Assembly (NCBI RefSeq): GCF_014696675.1
Contig: NZ_JACJQN010000001.1
Location: forward strand, 310,001 to 374,000
DNA length: 64,000 bases
Source: Phormidium tenue FACHB-1052
GTDB taxonomy: Bacteria; Cyanobacteriota; Cyanobacteriia; Phormidesmidales; Phormidesmidaceae
Reading direction: 5' to 3'
Position 1 is the stretch's first letter. Each line of letters opens with the position of its first letter. Both the position numbers and the translations under genes were made by a program. The notes under the pieces were generated by a model that had not been told where the DNA came from, searched no databases, and saw nothing but the letters and a program-made list of their open reading frames with translations. Positions 54,027 through 62,587 of this stretch are shown piece after piece.

Positions 54027-54719
54027 ATGTCCCCCGTTCATGTGCTTATCCCCGCCGCTGGCAGCGGTCGTCGCATGGGGGCCGATCGCAACAAAGTGCT
54101 CCTTGACCTGCTCGGTCAGCCGATCATCGCCTGGACTCTAAAAGCCGCCGCCCAGGCCGAAACTGTGGTTTGGATCGGGGTGATTTGCCAGGCGGGCGAT
54201 CGCCCCACCTTAGAAACCATTGCCGCCTCGCTCCACCTGTCTAAACCAGTGATCTTCATTGACGGCGGCACGACCCGTCAGGAGTCGGTCTGCAACGGGC
54301 TGCAAGCGCTGCCACCTGAGGCGACCCGAGTGCTGATCCACGATGGCGCGCGCTGCCTGGCCACCCCCGACCTATTTGATCGCTGCGCCACCGCCCTAGA
54401 CACCTGCCCCGGCCTGGTGGCGGCGGTGCCAGTCAAAGACACGATCAAAGTTGTCGATGCCAACCAGCGCGTTAAAACCACCCCCGATCGCGAGTCCCTC
54501 TGGGCCGCCCAAACCCCCCAGGGCTTTGATGTGGCTTTGCTGAAACAGTGCCATCAGCAGGGCATTGAGCAAGGCTGGAGCGTCACCGACGACGCTGCCC
54601 TGTTTGAGAAATGCAGCCTGCCGGTGCAGGTGGTGCCCGGCGAAGAGACCAACCTCAAGGTGACAACGCCCATGGATTTGGCGATCGCAGAATTCATACT
54701 AAAACAGCGCCTGGGTTAG
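54027..54719 (+). CDS. ispD: 2-C-methyl-D-erythritol 4-phosphate cytidylyltransferase
   Basis: A 230-residue enzyme of the MEP pathway that adds CMP to methylerythritol phosphate, feeding carotenoid, chlorophyll-phytol and quinone synthesis. Start MSPVHVLIPAAGSGRRMGAD has the nucleotide-binding loop; RNKVLLDLLGQPIIAWTL, IHDGARCLATPD and VVPGEETNLKVTTPMDLAIA are conserved. An upstream in-frame start would add 11 residues that do not match the family. Confidence 0.96.
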   Translation: MSPVHVLIPAAGSGRRMGADRNKVLLDLLGQPIIAWTLKAAAQAETVVWIGVICQAGDRPTLETIAASLHLSKPVIFIDGGTTRQESVCNGLQALPPEATRVLIHDGARCLATPDLFDRCATALDTCPGLVAAVPVKDTIKVVDANQRVKTTPDRESLWAAQTPQGFDVALLKQCHQQGIEQGWSVTDDAALFEKCSLPVQVVPGEETNLKVTTPMDLAIAEFILKQRLG

Positions 54720-54766
54720 CCGAGAGGCCTTCCCAAGCGCTGCTTTTAGATTCCAGGACTTTGGCC

Positions 54767-54898
54767 CTAGAGGTCGCCACCGCGCAAAAACAGCAGAAAC
54801 ACGATCACTGGGCCAGCGATGACAATCATGGCAAGCATGGTCAACTGGGCAATGAGCTCGAAATTAATATTGCTCAAAAAACCACTCAGAAAGCTCAT
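54767..54898 (-). CDS. psb30: Photosystem II reaction centre protein Psb30 (Ycf12)
   Basis: A 43-residue protein. IAQLTMLAMIVIAGPVIVFL is the single transmembrane helix and LRGGDL is the conserved end of Psb30. It is a core photosystem II subunit near cytochrome b559 that supports stability in high light. It is slightly longer at the N-terminus (MSFLSGFLSNINFEL) than some homologues. The gene converges with ispD, stops 47 bp apart, and stands alone. Confidence 0.9.
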   Translation of the reverse strand: MSFLSGFLSNINFELIAQLTMLAMIVIAGPVIVFLLFLRGGDL

Positions 54899-55128
54899 GA
54901 AACCTCCCAACACAAGGCGACTGGACTGATATAAACTTCATTCAATCCCAGAAGTTGAGTTTTGCCCATAGAAAAGCTACAGACCCCCCTCTGGGCTTGG
55001 CGTAAAGCTTGCTTATCGGAGCTTATTTTACCTGCTAACGCCGTCCCTATTTTAGATAACTTAACAAAATTCTAAGGCAGCACCCGTTGCCGTTCCACCG
55101 CTAGGCCTAAGACGGCCAAGGAAACCCA

Positions 55129-55485
55129 ATGGCCACCTGGCAATGTGTCAAATCCTGCGGAGCCTGCTGCTTTCTGGCCCCCGACGAGCGTCCCGACCTC
55201 GACTCCTATCTCGAACCTGACCAGCTTGCGCTGTATCTGAGCATGGTGGGCGAAGACGGCTGGTGCATTCACTACGATGCGGGCGATCGCCTCTGTACCA
55301 TCTACGCCGACCGACCGAGCTTTTGCCAAGTCACCTTTAGCACCTTCGAGACCATGTTTGGCGTTGAGGCCGACGAGCTCGACGACTTTGCCATCGACTG
55401 TTGCCAGGAGCACATTGCCGATATCTACGGCGAAGCCAGCCCGGAGATGGAGCGGTTTAATGGGGCGGTGGGGGTGGGGGAGTGA
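55129..55485 (+). CDS. YkgJ family zinc/iron-chelating Cys-cluster protein
   Basis: A 118-residue protein. Cys residues lie in CVKSCGACCFLAP near the start and RLCTIYADRPSFCQV in the middle, with CC in IDCCQEH, giving the CxxxCGxCC...C...RPxxC pattern of the YkgJ family, presumed to bind metal. Function unknown. The last codons (FNGAVGVGE) are written in a G-tract that continues past the stop and could fold into a G-quadruplex. Confidence 0.88.
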   Translation: MATWQCVKSCGACCFLAPDERPDLDSYLEPDQLALYLSMVGEDGWCIHYDAGDRLCTIYADRPSFCQVTFSTFETMFGVEADELDDFAIDCCQEHIADIYGEASPEMERFNGAVGVGE

Positions 55486-55657
55486 TGGGGTAGGTGAGGA
55501 TGAGGGAGTGGGGATGTCTGAGAGCGATAGGTTGCGGTTTGGTTGACTCTTTCAGATAATGAAAGCATTATGAAATCTCCGGCCCTACTCAACGGTTTTA
55601 ACGTTGCTCTGTGCCCCACCCTGTTGACCGCTCAGTTCACCTGCCTTTTACCCCACT

Positions 55658-56008
55658 GTGTCTATCTCTAGCTCTCTTCCCCCCTCCTCTAACGCCGTCG
55701 AAGCCAAGCCTTCTACCTTGAGTCGAGCGGCTTTTTGGCGGGTTTTTGGCTCTACATTCATCACTATTTTTTTGGCTGAGCTGGGTGACAAAACCCAGGT
55801 GACTACGCTGCTCATGAGCGCCCAATCTCAGGCACCCTGGATCGTTTTCTTAGGTGCTGGCACTGCCTTGATCAGCACCAGCCTGATTGGCGTACTGCTG
55901 GGGCAGTGGCTAGCCCGCCGTGTTTCCCCTGCCACATTGGACACCGCCGCTGGCACCATGCTCATCGGCATCACCGTCTGTCTCCTCTGGGACATCGTCC
56001 ACCTATAA
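55658..56008 (+). CDS. Half-size TMEM165/GDT1 family transporter, first subunit
   Basis: A 116-residue protein from a GTG; a TTG 20 codons later is a possible start. After a soluble N-terminus it has three membrane helices and one copy of the motif E-x-G-D-K-(T/S) in FLAELGDKTQVTTLLM. GDT1 proteins exchange Mn2+ or Ca2+ for protons; full-length members have two copies. In cyanobacteria the Mn2+ exporter Mnx is fused in Synechocystis, while Anabaena has two half-size genes. This gene is the first half of such a pair. Confidence 0.85.
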   Translation: MSISSSLPPSSNAVEAKPSTLSRAAFWRVFGSTFITIFLAELGDKTQVTTLLMSAQSQAPWIVFLGAGTALISTSLIGVLLGQWLARRVSPATLDTAAGTMLIGITVCLLWDIVHL

Positions 56009-56040
56009 TCTTCATCCTGGTCTTGAGTCCCTGGGGCTAC

Positions 56041-56084
56041 CCATTCACCCCCTACACCCTACCCATCCACCCCCTCACCTCCCC
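56041..56084. repeat. Polypyrimidine spacer between the GDT1 half genes
   Basis: CCATTCACCCCCTACACCCT and following copies of CCATCCACCCC-like units; same type as the other C-rich tracts in the window. It ends directly at the start codon of the second gene, leaving no purine-rich ribosome binding site. Confidence 0.55.
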
Positions 56085-56366
56085 ATGGACTGGAACCTCC
56101 TCGCCGTCAGCTTTACCGCCGTATTCATTTCAGAACTGGGGGATAAAAGCCAGCTAGCGGCGATCGCCCTCGGCGGCAGCTCAAAGTCTCCCCGTGCTGT
56201 ATTCCTGGGCACCGCTGCGGCCCTGCTGCTGGCCAGCCTGCTGGGGGTCATTGTGGGAGAAGGCACTGCCCAGATTTTGCCAGAACGGTTGGTCAAAGCC
56301 GTTGCCGCCGTTGGGTTTGCCCTATTGGCCGTCAAGTTGCTTTGGCCCGCAGCCAGCGACGATTAA
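56085..56366 (+). CDS. Half-size TMEM165/GDT1 family transporter, second subunit
   Basis: A 93-residue protein, three membrane helices, with the second motif copy in FISELGDKSQLAAIALGG. It follows the first half by 76 bp filled with a C-rich tract. The two motifs face each other in the fused family members, so a heterodimer is expected, exporting Mn2+ from the cytoplasm or into the thylakoid lumen for photosystem II (inference from family). It converges with ldh, 6 bp between stops. Confidence 0.85.
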   Translation: MDWNLLAVSFTAVFISELGDKSQLAAIALGGSSKSPRAVFLGTAAALLLASLLGVIVGEGTAQILPERLVKAVAAVGFALLAVKLLWPAASDD

Positions 56367-56372
56367 GAGGGA

Positions 56373-57359
56373 TTAAAACTCAATCTGGTCAATCACACCT
56401 CGCAGGGTCTGAGCTGAGTGCTGAAGCAGCTTCTCCTCCTGAGGACTGAGCAACATATTCAACCATCGGCTCACCCCGGTGCGCCCCACCACCGCAGGCA
56501 CACTCAGACATAGATCTTGAACGCCAAAGATTTCATCGACCACGCAGCTCACCGTCAGCACCCGGTTTTGGTCGCGCACGATCGAGTGCACAATCTGCGT
56601 CACCGCCAGACCGACCGCGTAGTTGGTGTAACCTTTGCGGCGGATGATTTCGTAGGCGGCGTTTTTGGTCTGCTGAAAGATCTCGTCCATGGCCTGGCGA
56701 TCGCCATCGGCCATACCGTCGTAGTAGAGGGGGGTGCCGCAGACATTAGCCTGGCTCCAAAACGGCACCTCACTGTCACCGTGTTCGCCAATGATGTAGG
56801 CATGCAGGCTGCGTGGATCAATGCCCAGGTGGCGCGATAGCAAATACCGAAACCGCCCTGTGTCTAGCACTGTCCCGGAGCCAAATACCCGAGACTTTGG
56901 CAGTCCTGATAGCTTCCAGGCAGCGTAGGTGAGCACGTCTACGGGGTTAGACACCAACAGCAAAATGGCTTCAGGGCAATGAGCGACAATATCGGGAATC
57001 AGTTTTTTGAGAATTTCGACGTTTTTTTGCACCAGCTCCAGACGAGTTTCACCTTCTTTTTGGGCTGCCCCAGCGGTGATCACGACTACGTCGGCCCCGG
57101 CAGCATCGGCCATAGTGCCCGCCTTAATCAGCGTCGGCTCGACGAAGGACATGCCCTGCTCTAGATCCATCACCTCGCCAATCAGCTTGTCGTGGTTGAT
57201 GTCCACCAGCACCATTTCGTCCAGCACATTCTGGATCATCATGGCGTAGGCGCAGGCCAACCCCACCTGACCGGCTCCCACAATCACCCCCTTCAGGGGA
57301 CGCAGCGGGTCAGTTTGCAGGTCGGTCAGCGGATTAGAGGTAAAAAGGCTATCAAACAT
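56373..57359 (-). CDS. ldh: L-lactate dehydrogenase
   Basis: A 328-residue NAD-dependent enzyme of the LDH/MDH superfamily. The NAD loop is [16 protein letters not shown]; the substrate-specificity position reads Gln in [13 protein letters not shown], which marks lactate rather than malate dehydrogenase. [16 protein letters not shown] and [17 protein letters not shown] hold the catalytic Asp and His. It reduces pyruvate to lactate in dark fermentation. Many cyanobacteria lack a true LDH, so its presence is of interest. The first 20 residues are an extra, poorly conserved stretch. Confidence 0.93.
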   Translation of the reverse strand: MFDSLFTSNPLTDLQTDPLRPLKGVIVGAGQVGLACAYAMMIQNVLDEMVLVDINHDKLIGEVMDLEQGMSFVEPTLIKAGTMADAAGADVVVITAGAAQKEGETRLELVQKNVEILKKLIPDIVAHCPEAILLLVSNPVDVLTYAAWKLSGLPKSRVFGSGTVLDTGRFRYLLSRHLGIDPRSLHAYIIGEHGDSEVPFWSQANVCGTPLYYDGMADGDRQAMDEIFQQTKNAAYEIIRRKGYTNYAVGLAVTQIVHSIVRDQNRVLTVSCVVDEIFGVQDLCLSVPAVVGRTGVSRWLNMLLSPQEEKLLQHSAQTLRGVIDQIEF

Positions 57360-57489
57360 AGGAAGGACATCCTGGTTTATGGGCCAATGCCTTTAATAAA
57401 CCACGGTCTAATCAGATTGTCCTGTCCCTAGCCCTTTACCTCAATGGCATTTGGCGGCAGTTGGGTAGCTGTTAGGACGATATCGAAGG

Positions 57490-58260
57490 TTACGATGCGG
57501 TGTTGTTTTGCCGGACAGCAACCAGGCTTTCTAAGTGAGTCTTGAGATCTTTGGTAAGCTCGGCGGCCCCAGCCTTAAGCGCTTCGGGAGAATCCTCCCC
57601 TCGGAGATAGGTTTGTACCAACAACGGCGCGCCGATGTGAATTTGAGCCGGGCTACGCCAGCTTGGATAAGCCGCACCATAGTAGATGTCTACCGGCAGC
57701 ACCTGCACTCCTAGCCCAGTGCGGGTGGCCTCGGCTTGCACCGCCAATCTAGCCAGACCGGGCTTAAGGCCGTGGATTTTGTCCTCTCGACGAATGCCGC
57801 CTTCGGGATAAATGACTAGCATTTCGCCCTCTAGCAGCAGCTCAATGCCGTGGCGCAGGCTGGCTACCGTTGGCCGCCGCACATTAACCGCAAACCCTCC
57901 TAAGCGGCGGATAAACCATCCCTGGAGGCCCTTGACCTCGTCGGCGGTAACCATAAAGCGCAGGTCGCGGCCAGTAATGGCTCTGCCAGTGGCGTAGGGC
58001 AGCAAAATCGAGTCCCAGCGGGCTCGGTGGGTAGGGGCCAAAATGACTGGCCCAGCGGTGGGCACATGGTGCTGTCCCGTAATGGTGATGGGGCCAAAGT
58101 AGGCAGGCACCACCAGATGCCGACCCAGAAAATAGGCTAGGGGAGTTAGAACTGGCGAGCAACGCGATTGGGCAGGGGCGATCGCCCCACCCTTAACCAG
58201 CCCAGCCGACGATTCAGGAAGCTCAGAGGATTTCATAGGAAGGCGTAATACAGGAGCCAT
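57490..58260 (-). CDS. 1-acyl-sn-glycerol-3-phosphate acyltransferase (PlsC family)
   Basis: A 256-residue membrane-associated enzyme. The catalytic H-x4-D motif is in APTHRARWDSILLP and the binding motif is LVIYPEGGIRREDKIHGLKP. It transfers an acyl group to lysophosphatidate to make phosphatidic acid. Start is ATG at 58260 or the ATG eight codons on. The gene is about 130 bp upstream of ldh on the same strand. Confidence 0.88.
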   Translation of the reverse strand: MAPVLRLPMKSSELPESSAGLVKGGAIAPAQSRCSPVLTPLAYFLGRHLVVPAYFGPITITGQHHVPTAGPVILAPTHRARWDSILLPYATGRAITGRDLRFMVTADEVKGLQGWFIRRLGGFAVNVRRPTVASLRHGIELLLEGEMLVIYPEGGIRREDKIHGLKPGLARLAVQAEATRTGLGVQVLPVDIYYGAAYPSWRSPAQIHIGAPLLVQTYLRGEDSPEALKAGAAELTKDLKTHLESLVAVRQNNTAS

Positions 58261-58408
58261 GATCAGCTAAATCCCAATAGTGCCGATGTTAGGCCTTCCC
58301 AGTATGCCCGTCGCTAGCTACCACAGAGCCTGCGATCGGAAACAAAATGGGCCTGACCCTGGTCTACATGCTTTACCCTACCGCCCTCGCCAGAGGACGC
58401 AACCTGGT

Positions 58409-58963
58409 TCAGGACAGTTCAGTCGGTGGCATGGTGAGCGCAGACCGGCGCTGCTCTCGGCGGCGCTGCTGAAACCACTGCTGTAGCTGCTGGCGACAGG
58501 GTTCGGCCAAAATGCCGGTTACTACTTTGAGCCGATGGTTAGAGGCAGGGCCATCGGGCAGGTTTAGCACCGATCGCACCGCTCCCGATTTGGGGTCGGG
58601 GGTACCGTACACCAATAGCCCTAGGCGGCTCAAAACAATTGCTCCAGCACACATTGGGCAGGGCTCAAGGGTGACGTAGAGGGTGCAGTCATTGAGATGC
58701 CAGTTGCCCAACTGGCGCGCAGCCTCCCGCAACGCCAGCACTTCGGCGTGGGCGGTGGGGTCTTGATCTTGCTCCCGCCGATTGCCCACCGCCGCCAGCA
58801 CTCTGTCTCCCGGGCCAACCACCACGGCCCCCACTGGCACATCCCCCGCCGTTCCGGCGGCCTCAGCCAGCTCTAGCGCCCGCAGCATCCAGCGTTGATG
58901 TAGAGCCATCTCATCCGCTAGGTCGCCGGTGGGCAGATCTGGGGAAGGCAGGTCGTAGGGCAT
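58409..58963 (-). CDS. tadA: tRNA-specific adenosine deaminase
   Basis: A 184-residue zinc enzyme that converts A34 to inosine in tRNA-Arg(ACG). The catalytic Glu and zinc His are in TAHAEVLALREA; the other two zinc Cys are in EPCPMCAGAIVLSRL. PVGAVVVGPGDRVLAA precedes them. The first 20 residues (DLPSPDLPTGDLADEM) are a small extension. It is 148 bp upstream of plsC on the minus strand. Confidence 0.95.
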   Translation of the reverse strand: MPYDLPSPDLPTGDLADEMALHQRWMLRALELAEAAGTAGDVPVGAVVVGPGDRVLAAVGNRREQDQDPTAHAEVLALREAARQLGNWHLNDCTLYVTLEPCPMCAGAIVLSRLGLLVYGTPDPKSGAVRSVLNLPDGPASNHRLKVVTGILAEPCRQQLQQWFQQRRREQRRSALTMPPTELS

Positions 58964-59040
58964 AGGAGATCACTCAAGCAGCCAATTTAGCCTACCCATA
59001 GTAAATCAGAGCATTCCTCAGGCATGCCCTGCCCAAAGTA

Positions 59041-59075
59041 AACCCCCTCCGCTGACCCAAAGCCAACGGAGGGGG
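59041..59075 (-). terminator. Terminator hairpin downstream of the Mo-nitro_C-type gene
   Basis: Arms CCCCCTCCG and CGGAGGGGG with a 15-nt loop, 85 bp past the stop on the minus strand, followed in that direction by GGTTTACTTT. Confidence 0.65.
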
Positions 59076-59161
59076 TGAGATGGTTGGACGCAACACAGTC
59101 AGTGGCTTTGAAACCTGGCTAGATGACCAGCCAGATGACGTGATCTGAACAAAGCCAAATT

Positions 59162-59479
59162 TTAGATGTAGGCCGAAATATCTTCGCCGCACTCGTCGGC
59201 TAGGTAGCACAGAGCCCGAAACCGCAGCTCCACCAATTCGTTGTAGAGGGGGTTGAGCTTGCACAGGGGCGGAATATGAGCCACCGAGCGACCCAACACC
59301 ACAATGTCGCGCTCAAAGGGGCACTGGGCGGGGATCAACTCTGCCACCTTGCGGGCGCGGCGGGGAGTCTCAACTCGCAGGTGGCTAACCCACTGGCGTA
59401 GTGGACGAAATAGGTCTAGGGGCCGGGCCTGACCCGCAGCGTGCAGCCCGTGACGGAGGGAAGATAGAAAGCGATTCAT
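59162..59479 (-). CDS. Mo-dependent nitrogenase C-terminal-domain family protein
   Basis: A 105-residue protein starting MNRFLSSLRHGLHAAG. The family-typical stretches are LIPAQCPFERDIVVLGR, HIPPLCKLNPLYNELV and LRFRALCYLADECGED. Despite the Pfam name, this small family is a cyanobacterial protein group not shown to be a nitrogenase subunit; it contains five Cys. No nif genes are present. The region upstream (59480-59965) is non-coding. Confidence 0.85.
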   Translation of the reverse strand: MNRFLSSLRHGLHAAGQARPLDLFRPLRQWVSHLRVETPRRARKVAELIPAQCPFERDIVVLGRSVAHIPPLCKLNPLYNELVELRFRALCYLADECGEDISAYI

Positions 59480-59965
59480 GGTTAAACCTCTCGCAAGTCC
59501 AACAATTGAGACTGTCTGAGAAACGGTCGAGCACTGAGTCTGGACTTGGTATGGAAACTCAATACTGAATGGAGTGAACGTAGGGCTCACTTAGATGTTG
59601 GTGAGCCTTCTACTTAAGCTAAAGAATTCCCTCAGCCATCGGGTAAAGCATCAACAAAGTCGATTGGATTTCCACTAAAGCTCAGGTAAAGAGTTACTTC
59701 AACAGGGTTAGCAGCAATTCCGGAAAGGCTTGAAATATATGGAGCATAGGTTATTTTGAGGGCAAAAATAGCGCAGTAACATCGAGTACTTTTACTGAAG
59801 TGATCTGTATTTAATTGTTTCCTATAGAGACGATTTTTGCGTAAATGTCAGGACACTTTTGCAATTGGGTATACCGTCTGCTGTCTCTCCTTTGGCAGTT
59901 TATCTTTCTGTATAGGACACTACTCAATCTGATACCATCGGCGATGAACTTTTGAAGACTGAGCT
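59480..59965. other. Intergenic region with no supported gene
   Basis: 486 bp between divergent genes. It has a short hairpin (GGCTCAC / GTGAGCC near 59584-59607) and generally AT-rich sequence towards the YciI gene. No promoter can be named with confidence. Confidence 0.6.
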
Positions 59966-60235
59966 ATGGCTAAATATGTGATGTGGGGCAGCTATTGTGA
60001 GGACGTGCTTGAAAAGCGGGTTCCCTTTCGAGCGGCGCATCTCCAGGGATTGCAGCAGCAAAAAGACGACGGCCTGTTAGTGGCCCTAGGCCCAACCACT
60101 GACAACACCAAGGTGTTTGGCATTTATGAGGCCGACAACGAGGCTGCTGTACGACAGCTAGTGGAGGGCGACCCCTACTGGAAAAACGGCGTTTGGACAG
60201 AGTATGAGGTCTATGCTTGGAACCAGGTGTTTTAA
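59966..60235 (+). CDS. YciI family protein
   Basis: An 89-residue dimeric ferredoxin-like-fold protein: MAKYVMWGSYCEDVLEKRVP, RAAHLQGLQQQKDDGLLVAL and VEGDPYWKNGVWTEYEVYAW match YCII. The conserved His (AAHLQG) and Asp (EGDPY) that form the putative active site are present. Function unknown, possibly a small catalytic or accessory role. A promoter must lie in the long upstream gap. Confidence 0.9.
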   Translation: MAKYVMWGSYCEDVLEKRVPFRAAHLQGLQQQKDDGLLVALGPTTDNTKVFGIYEADNEAAVRQLVEGDPYWKNGVWTEYEVYAWNQVF

Positions 60236-60351
60236 GCGTGCCAGAGTTTTCAACGGTCTTGGCTACACTGGCGGTCATTTCCCATTAAAATGACCTCGTT
60301 CGGGTTCATCGACCAGGGCAGAGTTCCCCATAATGTCTTCAGTGAGGTGCC

Positions 60352-61266
60352 GTGGCTAAGTTAGCTCCTACCCAAATCGAGCAGCTCCAAAGTATCGGGG
60401 CGTACCTGCGCCAGGTGCGTCAAGAGCAAGGGCTGGCCATCGACATGCTGGCCAACCAAATTTTTATCCGCCCAGCTCTATTGAAGGCATTGGAATCGGG
60501 GCATGATGCTGAGCTACCTGAACCGGTGTTTATTCAAGGATTTATTCGTCGCTATGCCGAAGCCTTGGGCCTTGATGGTCAAACCATTGCCCAGGAGTTT
60601 CGGGTTACGCCGGTGAATGTGTTACCCACCCCAGAGCTTCTCGAACGGGCCGACACAAACGGCATTGCGACACCGAAACCTCACACGAACGGTACTGCGG
60701 CACTGCCCCCCCCTAGCCCTCAGACGAGCGATCGCACCCCCTTGCCTGAGCCTGACCCAGCGGGTCGGTCACCCCTGCCGCTGGTGCTGAGCCTGGCTGC
60801 TCTGGCCGCGATTTTGGGGTTGGGGGCCTGGGGGCTGTTTGGTCGCAGCAACGAGCCATCTCAAGCCAACAACAATTCAGCGGCAGAGACAACCCCTGAG
60901 GCCACTAGTACCGATGCTGTCACCCCGGCCTCGCCGGAGACTACGCCCCCTTCGGAGGAAGATCTGAAGGCTGAAGAGGAATCTAGTGCACCCCTAGAGG
61001 CACCAGTGGTGGTCAGCGCGAACCTGAGCGATCGCGCCTGGTTGAGCGTGGTGGCTGACGGTGAGAACGTCTACGAAGGCGTTGCTGAAAGCGGCTTTGA
61101 AGAGACCTGGACGGCTGAAACCAGCCTGACCTTGAGAACGGGGAATGCGGGCGGAGTAGAGCTGTCTGTCAATGGCGATCGCGCTGTTGTGATGGGGGCC
61201 TCTGGCGTGGTTCGAACCGTCACCGTGACCCCTGACTCCGGGGTAGAGAGCGTTGAGTCTCCCTAG
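60352..61266 (+). CDS. RodZ-like HTH membrane protein
   Basis: A 304-residue protein from a GTG. Residues about 10-85 are the RodZ-type HTH (LRQVRQEQGLAIDMLANQIF ... EPVFIQGFIRRYAEAL). A low-complexity linker is followed by one transmembrane helix (about 143-163, PLPLVLSLAALAAILGLGAW) and a Thr/Ser/Glu-rich region, then a DUF4115 domain (AWLSVVADGENVYEGVAESG). RodZ links MreB to the membrane in rod-shaped bacteria. No mreB is adjacent. The gene is 78 bp upstream of tatC. Confidence 0.87.
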   Translation: MAKLAPTQIEQLQSIGAYLRQVRQEQGLAIDMLANQIFIRPALLKALESGHDAELPEPVFIQGFIRRYAEALGLDGQTIAQEFRVTPVNVLPTPELLERADTNGIATPKPHTNGTAALPPPSPQTSDRTPLPEPDPAGRSPLPLVLSLAALAAILGLGAWGLFGRSNEPSQANNNSAAETTPEATSTDAVTPASPETTPPSEEDLKAEEESSAPLEAPVVVSANLSDRAWLSVVADGENVYEGVAESGFEETWTAETSLTLRTGNAGGVELSVNGDRAVVMGASGVVRTVTVTPDSGVESVESP

Positions 61267-61344
61267 GCTGGGCTATGATCCCAAGCTAGCGAAATCATGG
61301 GCTTACAATAGAAGCGATCGTCCTACTGCTCACCTGCCCAACCT

Positions 61345-62127
61345 ATGACACCGCCCACCGAGCTTGAGAGCGCCACCACCGAGACGGCCCTCCTTAACGG
61401 CGACACCGCAGACCTCGACGAAGTGCCCTACGATGTCGAAATGTCGCTGTTTGACCATCTGGAAGAACTGCGGCAGCGCATTTTTTACAGCCTGATTGCT
61501 GTGGTGCTGGCCATTGTGGCCTGCTTCTGGCAGGTGAAACCCATTGTCAGCCTGCTGGAGGTGCCAGCCCAGGGAGTGAAGTTCTTGCAACTGTCGCCAG
61601 GGGAGTACTTTTTTGTCTCCTTTAAGGTGGCGGGTTACAGCGGGCTGGTAGCCGCCAGCCCGTTTATTCTCTATCAAATAGTGCTGTTTGTGTTGCCGGG
61701 GCTGACTCGCCGAGAGCGGCGGTTGGTGGGGCCGCTGGTGCTGGGGTCGAGCGTGCTGTTTTTTGCTGGGCTGCTGTTTGCCTACGTGGCGCTGATTCCG
61801 GCGGCGCTAAACTTTTTTATCAGCTACGGGGCCGATGTGGTCGAGCAGCTGTGGTCAATCGATCGCTACTTTGAGTTTGTGCTGCTGCTGCTGTTCAGCA
61901 CTGGGTTGGCCTTCCAGATTCCCATTCTGCAAATGCTGCTGGGGCTACTTGGCATTGTCAACTCTGACCAAATGCTGAAGGGCTGGCGCTACGTGCTGCT
62001 GGGGGCGGCGGTGCTGGGGGCGGTGCTGACGCCCTCGACCGACCCGGTGACTCAGAGCCTGCTGGCAGGGGCGGTGCTGTTGCTCTACTTTGGCGGTATC
62101 GGGTTGGTGAAGGCGATCGGGCGCTAG
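61345..62127 (+). CDS. tatC: Sec-independent protein translocase TatC
   Basis: A 260-residue membrane protein with six hydrophobic helices. The N-terminal [16 protein letters not shown] is the signal-peptide twin-Arg recognition region, and [32 protein letters not shown] and [20 protein letters not shown] are conserved. With TatA/TatB it exports folded proteins across cytoplasmic or thylakoid membranes; no tatA is adjacent. The first 30 residues are a short acidic extension. Confidence 0.96.
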   Translation: MTPPTELESATTETALLNGDTADLDEVPYDVEMSLFDHLEELRQRIFYSLIAVVLAIVACFWQVKPIVSLLEVPAQGVKFLQLSPGEYFFVSFKVAGYSGLVAASPFILYQIVLFVLPGLTRRERRLVGPLVLGSSVLFFAGLLFAYVALIPAALNFFISYGADVVEQLWSIDRYFEFVLLLLFSTGLAFQIPILQMLLGLLGIVNSDQMLKGWRYVLLGAAVLGAVLTPSTDPVTQSLLAGAVLLLYFGGIGLVKAIGR

Positions 62128-62304
62128 CCGTTGGCAGGGGATAGGTAAACGGTATAGGGTTTAAGGGCGATCATCAGCCCTCAAACGCTAAAGCCTTCAT
62201 CCCCAAGCCGTTCTAGCCAGCCAAAGTCTAAGCTCTAGCTTTCAACCGATACCTTTTCCGCAGGCTTTCAGGTTAGGATCAAGCCGTCGTTACAGGCTGA
62301 CTCA

Positions 62305-62523
62305 ATGTTTTTAGACGAGCTTACTCCCTTTGTGCAAGAGCTGACCGCTTACCCTGTGGCGTTTTTGGGTGGGCTAGCCTCGGGTCTGCTGCGGCTCAGT
62401 CTATCGGATGACCCCGTCAAAAGCTGGCTACAGAACCAGGGGATCACACCTCCAAACGAAAACGGTAGTGGATGGGGAAGCAGCGATCGCAACGGCGGCC
62501 CCCAAAGCATTTCAATTGATTAG
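62305..62523 (+). CDS. Small conserved cyanobacterial protein, unknown function
   Basis: A 72-residue protein. The N-terminal half DELTPFVQELTAYPVAFLGG LASGLL is amphipathic to hydrophobic and may associate with a membrane; the centre has LSLSDDPVKSWLQNQG and the tail is Gly/Asn/Ser-rich. I recall similar short proteins in cyanobacteria, without a function. It is followed by a convergent TPR gene 64 bp away. Confidence 0.65.
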   Translation: MFLDELTPFVQELTAYPVAFLGGLASGLLRLSLSDDPVKSWLQNQGITPPNENGSGWGSSDRNGGPQSISID

Positions 62524-62587
62524 TTAGATGCACGCTGAATTAGCGCTGGGCTCGTCTCGTGGCTGGAACCGGGTGCAGCGCTTGTCG

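Noticed and set aside
59162-59479. Nitrogen-fixation gene
   Set aside because: The family name mentions nitrogenase, but no nif gene is present and the family is a small cyanobacterial group without shown nitrogenase function.
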